Positions 11,196 to 22,347 of a stretch of DNA of 64,000 bases are shown here, piece after piece. Within the stretch, counting starts at the first letter, position 1; the number at the start of each line of letters is the position of its first letter. Location of the stretch: NCBI GenBank assembly GCA_030847615.1, contig JAUMIR010000004.1, positions 71,207,001 to 71,271,000 on the forward strand, given 5' to 3'. This stretch comes from Gambelia wislizenii. Lineage: Eukaryota; Chordata; Lepidosauria; Squamata; Crotaphytidae. Made by a program: the position numbers and the translations under genes. Below the pieces are notes generated by a model, which searched no databases, was not told the DNA's origin, and was given only the letters and a program-made list of their open reading frames with translations.

Positions 11196-11756
11196 GGTTT
11201 CAAGATTTCTGAAAAAATCATAAATGTTTTGGTATATTTTCAACTCCATTCTCAGTTGATATAAATATATTGCCTGTGGATTTTCAAATGGAATATATAA
11301 AGCTGCAATCAGAGATAAAACTCAAAGATAAATTTGATAAATTTGCTAAACTTTTATAAGACCTATCTTCCCAGAGAAAAATATCCCTTGCTTCATAATC
11401 ACGCCTTATTCGTGTCATCACTTTTTGACAGTACGTACATTTGTGAACAGCTCTTTTCAAGGATGAAGCACAGGAAGAGTAAAATTAGATCAGAAGTTTC
11501 TGACGAGGACCTTCAGGGCTCACTAAGAATTGCAACCACTTCCATCGAACCAGACATTGATGCATTAGTTTCACAAAAACAAGGTCAAATATCCAAACAC
11601 GTTTGTGTTTTTTACTGTTATAATAAAAAATATTTTTAAATAAAGGAAATTTTGTTACTTATTTACATTAACTATATTATATATTTCATATGCGGCTCAA
11701 GACAATTCCTCTTCACTCAGTGCAGCCCAGGCAAGCCAAAAGATTGGACACCCCTG

Positions 11757-11840
11757 CTCTAGCCTGTACAGCCAAGCCTGAGGAATGCTGGGGGATGCCA
11801 TCCAGCAACATCTAGAGGACCACATGATTCCCACCCCTGT
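11757..11840. mobile_element. hAT-type MITE fragment
   Basis: GCTGGGGGATGCCATCCAGCAACATCTAGAGGACCACATGATTCCCACCCCTG is the right half of a common reptile hAT MITE, ending in CACCCCTG. It abuts the right end of the hAT transposon, so the two may have been nested. Confidence 0.4.
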
Positions 11841-12015
11841 TGTAAATTACTCTCACTTTCAGTATAAGAATTTATTCAGTCCACAGACAACCCCTTGAAA
11901 GTTGGAGAAGAGAGGTCACATCTTCAAGGTGGAACCATACTTCAGTAGAACATTTTATCTGTATGGAGAAAGTCCTGGGTGTCAACACTTGGAGTCCTTT
12001 CACATTATTCATATT

Positions 12016-12690
12016 TATATTTATTTATCTTATATGCCACCTTTCTTCTAGAGTGGGACTCAAGGTGGCTCACAAAAGAACATCAATTGAAATCTAATAC
12101 AATTTTAAAAAACAATTAAAATAATCACAAAACAATTTTAAAATTATTCAAAATATACAAAACTTAAAATACGGTAAATAAAAAAATAAAAATAAAAGCA
12201 CACCCCAGTTTTTTAAAAAAGCCTCCATGGACACAGTTACATATTAAAAGCCAGCTTGAATGAAAACATCTTTGCATGCCAGCAAAAAGAAAGCAGGGTG
12301 GGCCAGCCTAGCCTCCCATGGAAGGGAGTTCCAGAGAAGCAGCCACTGAGAAAGCTCTCTCTCATGTCTTCACCAAGCGAGCTTGTGGTGACAGGGCAAG
12401 AGAAAGCCTTCACCTGAAGATCATAGAACCCTTGCAGGTTTGTACAGGTAGATACGGTATTTCAGTTAGTCTGCACATAAGCTAAGTAGGGCTTTATAGG
12501 TTATGACCAACGCTTTGAATTGTGCTCATAAATGGACCACCAGCCAGTGAAGCTGTTTTAACAAGGGAGTTATATGCTCCCTGTAACTGCCCCAGTCAGC
12601 ATTCTGGCCACAGCATTCTGGACCCACTGAAGTTTCCAAACAGTTTCTGAAGGCAGCCCCACATAGATTGCATTACATAATTACTGTATA
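12016..12690 (-). mobile_element. L2 LINE 3' fragment
   Basis: The minus-strand translation from about 12690 gives a decayed CNAIYVGLP...LQWVQNAVARMLTG series, the C-terminal RT tail of L2 (usual form YCNALYVGLP). The 3' untranslated end follows to the left, with GCCACCTTGAGTCCCACTCTAGAAG and an ATAAATATA tail. Several stops are present. Confidence 0.75.
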
Positions 12691-12890
12691 GCAAGATGGT
12701 TCCACTGTGAAGGCCATGGCTACATCCTATGGAATCCTGAGATCTGCAGTTCAGCAGTGAGTATTCAGAATTTTCTGCCAAAGAGCTCTAATTCCTCATC
12801 AAACGACATACTCCAGGATTCCCCAGGATGCAGCCATGGCAGTTAAAGTAGAATCATAGCGCTACAATTATGAAGTGTGAAAGGGTTCCG
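12691..12890. mobile_element. Foldback MITE of the CTTTAACTGCCATGG type
   Basis: Inverted blocks GGCCATGGCTACATCCTATGGAATCCTG and CAGGATTCCCCAGGATGCAGCCATGG pair across about 180 bp. The same internal arrangement occurs at 51238-52399 and in the 21141-21580 elements. Termini are decayed. Confidence 0.45.
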
Positions 12891-13245
12891 GTCATTTCCA
12901 TTTTTAAAATGTCAAGAAGATGATGATGAGAAAGACTCCTTCCCAAAGTTTAGGATTGTTAACTTCAAAAATTAGTTGCAGTGCTCCAAAAAGAGTAAGT
13001 TGACATTACAGTTCAATTTTTAAAAAGTAATTTTTTATTTTCTCATTTATTTTCTTGTAAATAAGACTGTTCCTTCTTTCCCCCCAAAAAATTCAGAAAG
13101 CTAAAAGCTTCTGGCCTGTGGTACACAATATACTTCCTTCCGAATTCCTCATTGTTACCTCAACACCCACAACAGAACATGAGACAGCAGCATAAGGAGC
13201 AGAACAAGCTAGCGCGTGAACCATGTGATCTCTTTCCTCCATCTT
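12891..13245. other. No recognised feature
   Basis: No coding or repeat signal recognised. Confidence 0.4.
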
Positions 13246-13286
13246 TAATTAGGATACACCCACATGACAATAAATGTCATTTTGAA
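13246..13286. repeat. 41-bp direct repeat, left copy
   Basis: Matches 13900-13940 with two mismatches. The two copies bracket a 613-bp block containing part of a Tigger-like MITE and a CR1 fragment. Confidence 0.7.
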
Positions 13287-13490
13287 CATTACCATGCAAA
13301 AAAAGTGAAGTTATCCCTCTTTAATTTAAAGTCCTAAAGTAATATAGCTATGCTATAGTTCTTGGAAAAAGGAATTAGCTATAAGTAGCTCCTCATTTAT
13401 AATTGGTCACATGTTCCCGCTCCCCACCCCCACCCCCAATCTGTGGGACATACGTTCCTGGACTTACCATTTATAAGTGAAACCACGGAT

Positions 13491-13897
13491 CATAGAATCA
13501 GAGTTGGAAAAGACCACAAGAGCCATCCAGTCCAACCCCCTGCCATGCAGGAATACACAATCAAATCATTCCCAACAGATGGCCATCCAGCCTCTGCTTA
13601 AAAACCTCCAAAGAAGGAGACTCTATCACATTCTGAGGCAGTGTATTCCACTTCCAAAGAGCTCTGTCAGGAAGTTCTTCCTAATGTTTAGGTGGAATCT
13701 CTTTTCCTGTAGTTTGAACCTATTGCTCCATGTCCTAGTCTCTGGAGCAGCAGAAAACGAAACTTGCCCCATCCTCAGTATGGCATCCCTTCAGATATTT
13801 AAACATGCCTATCATGTCAGCTCTCAACCTTCTCTTCTCCAGACTAAGTGAGCTAGCTCCCTAAGCCACTCCTCATAGGGCATGGTGTCCAGACCTC
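13491..13897 (-). mobile_element. CR1 3' fragment
   Basis: Minus-strand CR1 3' end: the left edge is CATAGAATCAGAGTTGG, the inverse of the CR1 tail, and the right part encodes the LFSAAPET...-type C-terminus. It is truncated at 5' at about 13897. Confidence 0.85.
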
Positions 13898-13899
13898 CC

Positions 13900-13940
13900 T
13901 AATTAGGACACACCCCCATGACAATAAATGTCATTTTGAA
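13900..13940. repeat. 41-bp direct repeat, right copy
   Basis: Partner of 13246-13286 (39 of 41 bases identical). Confidence 0.7.
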
Positions 13941-14220
13941 TAGGATAGGATAATAGCAAACCCTATTAAAATAAAGGACTTCTAGTACAAACATACCATA
14001 GAGTTGCACTGGAGGACCGAGTGATTCCTAGAGAGAATACCTTTCTAGGCATTTTCCAGCTCAATTCTACGATATGTGTCCCTAATCTTTTTAGCAGTGG
14101 ATAACTGAAACTGCAGATATTGGGTCCACAGATATGAGGGGGGAGCCTGTACTTCCAAGCTCTGCTCTTTCCTTAGACTCTAGAAAGCCACTGCCAATCA
14201 GAGTACACAACAGTTTGCTA

Positions 14221-14272
14221 GATGGCCAGATAGTCTGGCATGATATAAGGCAGCTCCATATGTTCTCATGAA
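14221..14272 (+). repeat. Old CR1/L3-like 3' tail remnant
   Basis: GTCTGGCATGATATAAGGCAGCTCCATATGTTCTCAT resembles the CTGATCCAGCAGGGCTCTTCTTATGTTC end of old CR1-group LINEs. Confidence 0.35.
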
Positions 14273-14689
14273 AGAAGGAAGAGGTAACTAAATGAAAGGA
14301 GCATCTAACATCTTTGTCAGCATGCTTCACCAGGTGATAGAAACATAAGGGCTATATCAGCATGCTGTAGGCATGGTTCAAACCTGTGGTATGGTTCAAA
14401 CCTGTGGTAGCTGTTGCTTGCCCATCAGTGTCTACACACATGCACAATCCCCATTTGGCAGCACCCATGCCTCCCTCAATGACTCATGATGCTGCCAGTC
14501 ACCATGTTTCCTCTCTCTCCCTTCTTAGTCAAAACAGACTCTTCCTTCACTGTACAGTATACCATTCATCAGCTACGGCTAAGCGACAAAAAAATCTCCA
14601 TATTTCCATCCATACTGTGAACCAAGGACGCTTTGGCCTGTCCCTAGTTACAAAAAGGCAAAATAGGAAGGAACAGTCTCATCTTTTAA
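14273..14689. other. No recognised feature
   Basis: No coding or repeat signal, apart from a tandem duplication of GGTTCAAACCTGTGGTA near 14374-14409. Confidence 0.4.
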
Positions 14690-16011
14690 TGTAGTCTGTG
14701 GCAGATCCTGGAAAGACTAGGATGTCCCCCCAAATTCCTTAAAATGATTATCTTGCTACACGAGGGCCAGCGTGGTCAAGTCAGATATGGCGATGCTCTT
14801 TCAGAGCCCTTTCTAATAACTAATGGAGTGAAGCAAGGTTGTGTTCTTGCTCCAACTTTATTTACAATCTTCTTCAGCATGATGCTCCAAAGGGCTACGG
14901 CAGAGCTTGAAGAAGAAGACGGCATCTATATACGTACTGATGGTAGCTTGTTTAACTTAAACCGTCTGAGGGCTCGCACTAAGACTCTAAACTATCTAGT
15001 CCGTGAGCTGCTCTGCGCTGATGATGCTGCCCTTGTTGTCCACACAGAAGCAGCTCTGCAGCACCTAACATCCTGCTTTGCAACAGCTGCAGAGCTGTTT
15101 GGGCTGGAAGTCAACCTGAAGAAAACAGAAGTTCTTTACCAGCCTGCACCACAGGACGAACACCATCATCGCCACATTGCTGTTGGCAACTCTGTGCTTA
15201 AGTCCGTTCACCAGTTCACCTACCTGGGAAGCATCATCTCCTCAGATGCCAAGATTGACAAAGAGATCGATCACAGATTAGCAAAGGCATATAGTGCATT
15301 TGGAAGACTTCACAAAAGAGTCTGGAGTAATAAACACCTGAGGCGAAGCACAAAAATCAGTGTGTATAGAGCCATTGTACTGTCTATTCTCCTTTATGGA
15401 TCTGAAACATGGGTCACCTATTGCCACCACCTATGACTCCTCAAATGCTTTCATCAGCACTGTCTACGCACAATCCTAAATATGCACTGGACTGACTATG
15501 TAACAAATGTTGCTGTCCTTGAGCAAGCAGGGATCACCAGCATTGAGGCCATGATATTGAGAACACAGCTGCACTGGGCAGCGCGCGTTTCTAGGATGGA
15601 GGATCATCGCCTCCCCAAAATAGTACTCTACAGTGAACTCGCCACGGATCAGCATAAGAGAGGCGCTCCAAAAAAGCGATACAAGGACTCCCTGAAACAA
15701 CATCTCAGGCTCAGCCAAATTGATCACCAACAATGGTCTGCCCTGGCCTCACATCGGGAGGCATGGAGACGCACTATCCACAATGCTGCGGCCTTATTTG
15801 AGAACTCACGCCGAACAAGTCTTGAAGAGAAACGACAACGCAGAAAGAATCACAACCCAGAAACATCACCCAAGGAGACCTTCTGCTGTGCTTTCTGCAG
15901 CCGGACTTGTTTATCTCGGATTGGCCTTTTTAGTCATCAGAACGCTTGCAGAAAGCATGGGATGAGTCCTTCCTGAATCTTTGTTTGCGAAGAAAAGCCA
16001 GAGAGAGAGAG
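14690..16011 (+). mobile_element. LINE (zinc-finger-tailed, clade unassigned), 3' 1.3 kb
   Basis: A 5'-truncated non-LTR retrotransposon ending in GAAAAGCCAG followed by (AG)n. Other pieces of the same family lie at 36660-37083, 40711-41218 and 51410-52362. Confidence 0.8.
14744..15976 (+). pseudogene. LINE reverse transcriptase C-terminal half with one nonsense codon
   Basis: One reading frame of about 410 codons covers RT motif B (NGVKQGCVLAPTLF), motif C as CADDAALV, where families usually have Y/FADD, then the thumb region SSDAKIDKEIDHRLAKA and YGSETWVTY. It ends in a C2HC-type finger (CAFC...HQNAC) near residue 390-405. One TGA (15434-15436) breaks the frame and fits CGA-to-TGA decay at a CpG. 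The RT N-terminus and endonuclease are absent because of 5' truncation. I did not assign the clade; an RTE-related or jockey-group LINE is possible. Confidence 0.8.
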
Positions 16012-16164
16012 AATCATTATTTTACCAAACAAGCCTAGGATTAACCTGACTTCCGGTTTTATTAGAGGACAAGAGCCTCTCTCTTTATTTGGGGACAAAA
16101 AGAGTGAAAGGATTGCTCTGACACACATAGTAGGCATCCTATGCCAGTCATGTTACATATGTTT

Positions 16165-16300
16165 TAAACCTGGGCTGAGAATTGCCTGGCCCTGGACTGC
16201 AATCCCAATAGCCTTAGCCAGCACAGGCAACAGTAAGAAATGCTGGGAATGTTGCAGTTCAAGAACATCTGAAGGACCACATGATTCTCAACCCTGCTTT
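16165..16300. mobile_element. hAT-type MITE
   Basis: The right half reads GAACATCTGAAGGACCACATGATTCTCAACCCTG, and the left half is the inverse (GAGAATTGCCTGGCCCTGGACTGCAATCCCAATAG). A standard reptile hAT foldback, decayed. Confidence 0.5.
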
Positions 16301-17218
16301 AAATTCGCTAACATACTGGGAATGGTTGTTTTCTTTCTAGAAGCTGCCTGCCCCAAGGTATGAATACCTTTGTTTGGAGAAGCATGTGTGGATAGTTATT
16401 CTTTTTTAATAGCATCAACTTACTTGAAGATGGAAACAGCCATTTATTTTGTAGAAGCACTCGGCATGCCTCAGTATGAAAGCCATGAAGCACCCCTCAA
16501 TGATTCAGTGCATATATTTAGTTGCAAGAATTTCATCTGAACTTGCTACTAGCAACGTGTTTTTTTTTTTTAAAAAAAAGGCCTTGTAAAATGAGATGAT
16601 ACCTAGATGTTATAAAAAACATTGCCAAAAACCCATATTGATTATTAATCAGTAAAAAAAATCCCAAGAGTTATGAAACAATTCTCCACAGGACTTTAAA
16701 TTCCTCCTTCTCTGGCAGTAAAGCGACTCAATATGTATTTTTCTCATTGAGTTTATTATGAACACAGGCATCTTGTTGGTGAGCTCATAACTACTATCCA
16801 TCTAACACATCTCAGGCAGAATTAGGTCATTCATCTGTTGTTGCTTCTTCCTGGTCCACTCCCCTTATGAAAGATTCCCTCACAACCAGATGACTGAACT
16901 GGTACTTGAGGGAGAAAGTATACAGTACAAGCAACACCACTCCTACTCACACACTCATCATGAAAACAGATGGATGCAGTCTTCTTCACCCATCCAAACA
17001 TGCCAGCAGAACATTAAAGCCTGACTGTTCTGCAGCAGAAGGGGTTCTAAAGAGCATGGTGGTGGTTTGTTTGTTTTTCCAATAATACCTTTTGTTATTC
17101 GATTTAACAGATCAAATCCAGCTTCACTCAGTGTGGGTGGGGCTTCAGAATGATGCTGAAATGCAAAGGATCTGTTACAATGTAAAGAGAGCCCAGACAT
17201 AACTAGTTATTTGTAGTT
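16301..17218. other. No recognised feature
   Basis: No gene supported. A T/A homopolymer run lies at about 16560-16578. Confidence 0.4.
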
Positions 17219-17500
17219 ATAGTAGCACCCCCATATCCACAGGGGATTGGTTCCAAACCCCCCCCCATGGATAATGAATGCCACAGATAATAGCGAATGC
17301 CCCCCTCACTGTCGCCACCATAGAAGCCATGGGGGGGGAGAAGGGAGGCAAGACCTCCCCTCCCCTCACCCCCCCCATCGCCATCGCCATTGCAGCCACT
17401 GGAGCCATCTGGAAGCCTCCCCCCTCCCTCCCCCGTCAACCCACTCCAATAGTCACCAACTATGGATAATTTAATCAGCAGATACGATGGTGCTACTGTA
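17219..17500. mobile_element. Tigger-like MITE with GC-rich filler
   Basis: Inverted ends AGTAGCACCCCCATATCCAC and GATACGATGGTGCTACTGTA, bounded by TA. The inner 17300-17440 is C/G-rich and gives only composition ORFs. Confidence 0.65.
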
Positions 17501-17860
17501 CCTCATTGTTCCCTATAATAATTAAATTACATTATTGCAACATAATGTGGGATAACTTCACTCTATTCGAAATGTAACTATTTTATAATACAAGATATGT
17601 GTGGCCTCAGTATTTTGGTGTGTTTTCTACCATGGGCCATTGAGTTGTAGCACTGTGATGTTTTGTGACAAAAAAATGAAACTATTTTAGGTACTTCTGA
17701 ATAGAGAGGGATCACTTTTCCAAATGAATTACAACCACAAGTAAATAAGGAGAGCACATGGGACTGTACAGTAATTGCAACCACTTCCTTTTTAAAAGTA
17801 ACTTTCTAAAACTCTGGATCCACTTTCAATCTTTACTATTGGCAGTTAAAGGGACACCCA
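17501..17860. other. No recognised feature
   Basis: AT-rich, no coding or repeat signal. Confidence 0.4.
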
Positions 17861-18095
17861 GCCTAAATACTCCCAAAGCACCAGATCCTATCTGATCTTG
17901 AAAGCTAAGCAGGGTCAGTACTGGTTAGTACTTGGATAGGAGATTGCCAATGAATTCCAGGTGCTATAGGTTACATTTCAGAGGAAGGAACTGGCAAAAT
18001 CACCTCTAAGTATTCCTTGCCTAAGAAAACCCTAAGAAATTCATGGGGTTGCCATAAATTGACAGCTGACTTGAAGGCGCATGCACATACACAGG
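17861..18095 (+). mobile_element. 5S-rRNA-derived SINE
   Basis: The first 110 bp align with vertebrate 5S rRNA: GATCTTGAAAGCTAAGCAGG (internal control region) at about 17894-17913, then GGTTAGTACTTGGATAGGAG and GTGCTATAGG at 17961-17970. The 3' half ends in GCCATAAATTGACAGCTGACTTGAAGGC, the same L2-like tail used by the tRNA-derived SINEs here. It is a SINE3-type retroposon, not a 5S gene. Promoter bases are partly mutated. Confidence 0.85.
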
Positions 18096-20324
18096 GATAG
18101 CCTAGATTGCTGGGTTCAAGACCTGTTCTTGGTCAGGATTAGAGTAGGTTAAAGGCAGTTGCAGCTGGTTGGGAAGAAGTCAGAACAGAGCCAAAGATAA
18201 CAGGAAAGTTAACAACAAGAAGAAGACACAAAACTTCCTTTAATCTGGCAGGTGTTTGCTCCAACAGCAATCTACTTTGCAGAAAAAAGCAAACAAAGGC
18301 TAAAATATAAGTAACATGGTCAAAACACTGAGTACAAGGCAAAGGTAGAGTCTGCTCCCTTCAACACAATTTGGACCCATATTTTTCTGCTTCACCAGAA
18401 CCCAAACTCTTGCATTCTGGTTCAGAGAGAATGTATTGCAACCATCCATTAAAAAAAAGAGAGAGAGAGAGTTATATGAGGCTCAGGAAGGAGGGAATCC
18501 TATTTTTTGTACACCTATGAAATTTGAAGCTGACACCTAACAGATCTTAGCACTTGTGAAGGTTTCCTTGTAGAGTGCAAAATACAAAGGAGGGCAGGAC
18601 ATAACAAGCTACACATGCTGAAATACAGTATCTTCTTCTACTCAACTATAAACAATGCAGGAAGTCTGTTCTCTTTTACACAAAGCAACTCCTTCCTATA
18701 GTCTCATTCCGCCTGCACACACACACACACCAATTTCTGCCTTCATCTGTCCTTCCTACAAATGCAATCTAATCCATGCTCACACAGGGGTAAGTCCCAT
18801 TAAAGTCAGTGCGGCTTAGTCCTTGTACGCCTACAAAGAATTGTTCTGCCTATTCTGTCATATCTCATGTACACATACAGATTGAAAGAGAGAGAGAGAT
18901 GCAGATGTCCATATGTCCTCTTACTTTCCCTAAAAGTCACTACAGCTGCAGGGGAGAGGGATGTAAGTACAGCTGCAAAGAAAAAAAGAAGGAAAGCAAA
19001 TGACCAGAAACAATAAGGAAAGAAAGGCCTAAATCTTGTTGTCACTCCTGATCAGAGTAGAGCTGTTGTATTGAAGGGTTCTACTTATGTGTTGCCTCAC
19101 CATTCAACACTTGATTCAATGGGTCTGCTCTAGTTGGGACTAACCAGCAGGATGCCAGTCAAAAGGTGGGGAAGAAGACAAAGAAGGGGTGAAAAGCAGA
19201 AAGAGGGAGGGGACAGAGTAAATAAAACAGGAGAAGGAAGGAAAGGAACAAAATTAAGGAAAATAAAGGAAAAATGCCTACTACCAAAAACAACTTTCAC
19301 TCTCAGAGAGAAAAGTCACAAAGGTTTGCTTACTTCTGGTTTGCTCTTGGGTTGCTTTTTTTCTCTATCAATGCACCCTCAATTGCAACCTGTGCTCTCT
19401 GACATGAAAAAATGAGCGTTGCTGATTCAGCATATGATTGATTGGGGGGCATCCTTAAAAAGAGCCCATTAAGACACAAAAAGCTTTGGCCTGATTGGGT
19501 CAAGGGAACCAATCACACTGCCATTGGGTTAATAAGGTAGAATGTTTCTTCTACACACCCTTCCTTCCAGAATGATTTTTTTCTTTCCCCCATCCCTGCA
19601 TCCTGAATGTGCATGGGCCAAGGGAGACAAGGCAAGCCATGCAAGAGGAGAGAGATACAGAGGGCTTGTCTCTACAAGGCCAAAAGAAGCTGATTGCTCC
19701 ATGGCAATAGCAATTTGCAGCAGTTGCAATTTGTCTTAATGGTTTTACAGCCCCATAAACTTTGCATGCCCTCTAGTCAAGATGGTGGCCGGGAGTGAAT
19801 CACTTGTGTTTTTAAATCTGCTACTGCCAAACTTAAAAAAAAAAAAACCTATTTACACTGTGCACAAGCACAAAAAAAGAGGAAAAAAAGAGAAAACACA
19901 ACACCCTGTTTATTGCCTTAGTGAGCGCTCGCTAAGGCAAAAATCCAACATGGCAGCAGTGGGCACTTGCCCTGTTAGCAAGCCTTAACCCCCTTTGCCA
20001 CACTCATCCAGCCAATCAGGTTTGCACTTCCTCTCGTATGGAAAAGCAATCCATATCAAATAACTTGTCCCAATGAGCAGAAATGCACATTCCCCTTGCT
20101 ATTTTTAAAAAACTCCAGGAAAAGCTGCGAAGGCTTTTCCTATGGAGTTTTGGCCAGTTTTGGCCCCCTCCTTCACAATACGGCAAAACAACGCGGATTG
20201 CTATTGGGAGAAGTCGTCTTCTCCTCGCATTCTCTGAGGAGTATTTTTGCTATTTACACAACCCTAGAAAGATAAACAATTACTTTATGGTGAAACTTCT
20301 CACACTCCCATATTGATGGCAGTC
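18096..20324. other. No gene recognised; simple repeats
   Basis: Contains (CA)n near 18716-18730, (GA)n near 18885-18898 and purine-rich sequence at 19140-19290. No gene or transposon family was recognised. Confidence 0.4.
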
Positions 20325-20450
20325 TGGGAATAGGAGAGAGGGAGGGGAGACAGGAGAGAAAGGAAGAGGGGAGGGAAGAGGGGAGAGGAGGGGAGAGAGG
20401 AGGGAAGGGAGAGCAGGGGGAGAGGGAGGAGGAGGAGAGGGGGAGAGAAT
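20325..20450. repeat. Polypurine tract, about 125 bp
   Basis: Nearly all G and A on the plus strand, with only a few pyrimidines. Overlapping S/P/L-rich minus-strand ORFs here are composition artefacts. Confidence 0.8.
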
Positions 20451-20879
20451 ACACATGCATACTGATTGGGGGGACAGTGAGGTGATGGCAGCATCCTTCT
20501 CCCAAGCCATGTCTAGCCATGTCACAGTTAGGTGAATGCTCAACAAAACTGCATAATACTATACTTGCAAGGGTAAGAAAAAGATAAGAGTAAGCTTACC
20601 CTTCTTGCAAGCTGTAGCATATGAAGAGAGAACTCTCATCTTGATACTCATGGGTTCTGTCCAGGAGTGGAAAGAACAGATCTTCTCATACAAAGCCAGC
20701 TGAATAAAGTGGAGGATCAGACATCTGCCAGTGCCTCAAGTCTGACAAAAATTCAGCCATCCAAACACTACCTCAGTTTTGTGCTGATTTGGATTTTTTT
20801 TTAATAACAACCTATGAAGAGCAATGTTAAAGGCCCTTTTAGTCCAATTTTCTGTTTGCACTGTGGTTGGTCAGTTGGT
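20451..20879. other. No recognised feature
   Basis: No coding or repeat signal recognised. Confidence 0.4.
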
Positions 20880-21140
20880 CATAGAATTATAGAATCATAG
20901 AGTTGGAAGAAACCTCAAGGATCATCCAGTCCAACCCCTTGCCATGCAGGAATACACAATCAAATAATTCTCGACAGATGGCCATCCAGCCTCTGTTTAA
21001 AACCCTCAAAAGAAGGAGACTCCACCACACTACGAGGCAGTATATTCCACTTCTGAACAGCTCTTACTGTTGGAAAGTTCTTCCTAATGTTTAGGTGGAA
21101 TCTCTTTTCCTGCAATGTGAACCCATTGCTCTGAGTCCTA

Positions 21141-21590
21141 GGAGATTTTCAGACTACACTGTTATAGTGTTACTATTCCACTTTAACTGCGCTGGCTTCC
21201 TGCTGTGGAATTCTGGGGTTTTTATTTTAGTGAGGCCTAAGATCTCTCTGGCTGAGAGTTGTAAATGCCCCTCCCTAAACTGCAAATCCCAGGATTCCAC
21301 AGGAGGCAGCCATAGCAAATATAGTGGAATAGTAACACTATAACAGTGTTGTCTGAGGAGATTTTCACACTACACTGTTATAGTGTTACTATTCCACTTT
21401 AACTGCTCTGGCTTCCTCCTGTGGAATTCTGGGGTTTGTAGTTTAGTGAGGCCCAAGAGTTCTCTGGCTGAGAATGCTAAATGCCCCTCCCTAAACTGCA
21501 AATCCCAGGATTCCACAGGAGGCAGCCATAGCAAATAAAGTGGAATAGTAACACTATAACAGTGTAGTGCGAAAATCTCCTGAAAATCAA
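21141..21590. mobile_element. MITE A (GGAGATTTTC termini), inserted in CR1
   Basis: The left end GGAGATTTTCAGAC is at 21141, just after GTCCTA of the CR1. The right end is GTCTGA (21351-21356) plus AAATC resuming at 21584, because element B interrupts it. The last bases of the right terminus are decayed. Internal arms CTTTAACTGC and the GGATTCCACAGGAGGCAGCC block fold back on each other. Confidence 0.7.
21357..21580. mobile_element. MITE B nested in the terminus of MITE A
   Basis: A complete 224-bp element from GGAGATTTTCACAC to GTGCGAAAATCTCC, flanked by TGA on both sides (21354-21356 and 21581-21583). It is closely related to A and sits inside A's right terminal repeat. Same terminal signature as 57-407. 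Confidence 0.8.
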
Positions 21591-22347
21591 GAGAGTCTCT
21601 GGAGCAGCAGAAAACAAGCTTGCTCCATCCTCAGTATGACATCCCTTCAAATACTGTATTTAAACATGGCTATCATGTCCCCTCTCAGCCTACCCTTCTC
21701 CAGACTAAACATGCCCAGCTCCCTAAGCCGCACCTCATAGGGCATGGCTTCCAGACCACCCACCATCCTGGTCACCCTCCTGTGGGCACGTTCCAGCTTT
21801 TCAATATCCTTCCTGAATTGTGGTGCCCAGAACTGGACAAAGTATTCCAGGTGAGGTCTGACCAAAGCAGAATAGAGTGGCACAATTACTTCCCTTGTTC
21901 TAGACACTATACTCCTATTAATGCAGCCTAGAATTGCATTGGCTTTTTTAGCTGCTGCATCACACTGCTGACTCATGTTCAGCTTGTGGTCCACTAAGAC
22001 TCCTAGATCCTTTTCACATGTACTGCCCTCAAGCCAGGTGTCACCCATCCTATATCTGTGCATTTCATTTTTAGTGCCCAAGGGTAGTATCCTACATTTC
22101 TACCTGTTGGAATTCATTTTATTGGTTTTGGCCCAGCTTTCTAATCCATTAAGGTCATTTTGGATTCTGATCCTGTCCTCTGAGGTATTAGCTGTGCCTC
22201 CTAATTTGGTGTCATCTGCAAACTTGATAAGCATGACTTCTATTCCCTCATCCAAGTCATAATAAAGATATTGAATAGCACTGGGCCCAGGACAGAACCT
22301 GGTGGCACCCCACTAGTCACTTCTCTCCAGGATGGAGAGGAGCCATT

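Larger units (their letters stand above)
8911..11636 (+). pseudogene. hAT transposase pseudogene (Charlie / GTF2IRD2-like class)
   Basis: Seen in order: an N-terminal BED-type zinc finger with CLIC near 9037 and a KRQYMQKH block where the first histidine is replaced by Q. The transposase core follows, LAIDGSTDATD near 9470, where the family usually has E after D, and a VATDGAP block near 9666 that contains the second acidic position. The C-terminal hAT dimerisation region STYICEQLFSRMKHRKSKIR lies near 11430-11500. There are many stops and frameshifts, so it cannot make a working enzyme. Similarity is to the GTF2IRD2/ZBED-like Charlie transposases; that assignment is from motif memory. The longest intact pieces are 9368-9634, 9816-9998, 10155-10379 and 11334-11639. 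Confidence 0.8.
8911..11756 (+). mobile_element. Decayed hAT (Charlie-like) transposon
   Basis: The transposase relic runs through most of the element. The right terminus is clear: the sequence ends GGACACCCCTG at 11756, the inverse of CAGGGGTG, a standard hAT end. The left terminal repeat is missing. A splice-acceptor-like TTTTTATTCCAG at 8899-8910 precedes the transposase start, as in intron-bearing hAT families. About 880 bp of foreign DNA interrupts the coding region at 10320-11195. Confidence 0.8.
13375..14152. mobile_element. Tigger-like MITE interrupted by CR1
   Basis: The left part carries ACTTACCATTTATAAGTGAAACCACGGAT, a Tigger-type internal block. After the CR1 insertion the right part shows CCATAGAGTTGC..., GTGGATAACTG and a terminal CCACAGATATGAGGGGGGAGCCTGTAC. 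The exact left end is uncertain. Confidence 0.45.
20880..22347 (-). mobile_element. CR1 3' part of a chimeric retroelement, split by MITEs
   Basis: The minus-strand CR1 3' end starts at 20880 (inverse of the ATTCTATGATT tail). Nested MITEs at 21141-21590 split it, and it continues to about 22347. The coding part (ORF 21647-22081) includes the [17 protein letters not shown]...VRPHLEY block. Its 5' side joins a non-CR1 module at 22348 with the same junction as at 30011. Confidence 0.85.

Noticed and set aside
17861..17970. 5S rRNA gene
   Set aside because: Internal promoter and stem positions are mutated and it is fused to a SINE tail.
20254..20546. Proline/serine/leucine-rich ORFs
   Set aside because: Direct translation of a polypurine/polypyrimidine tract.
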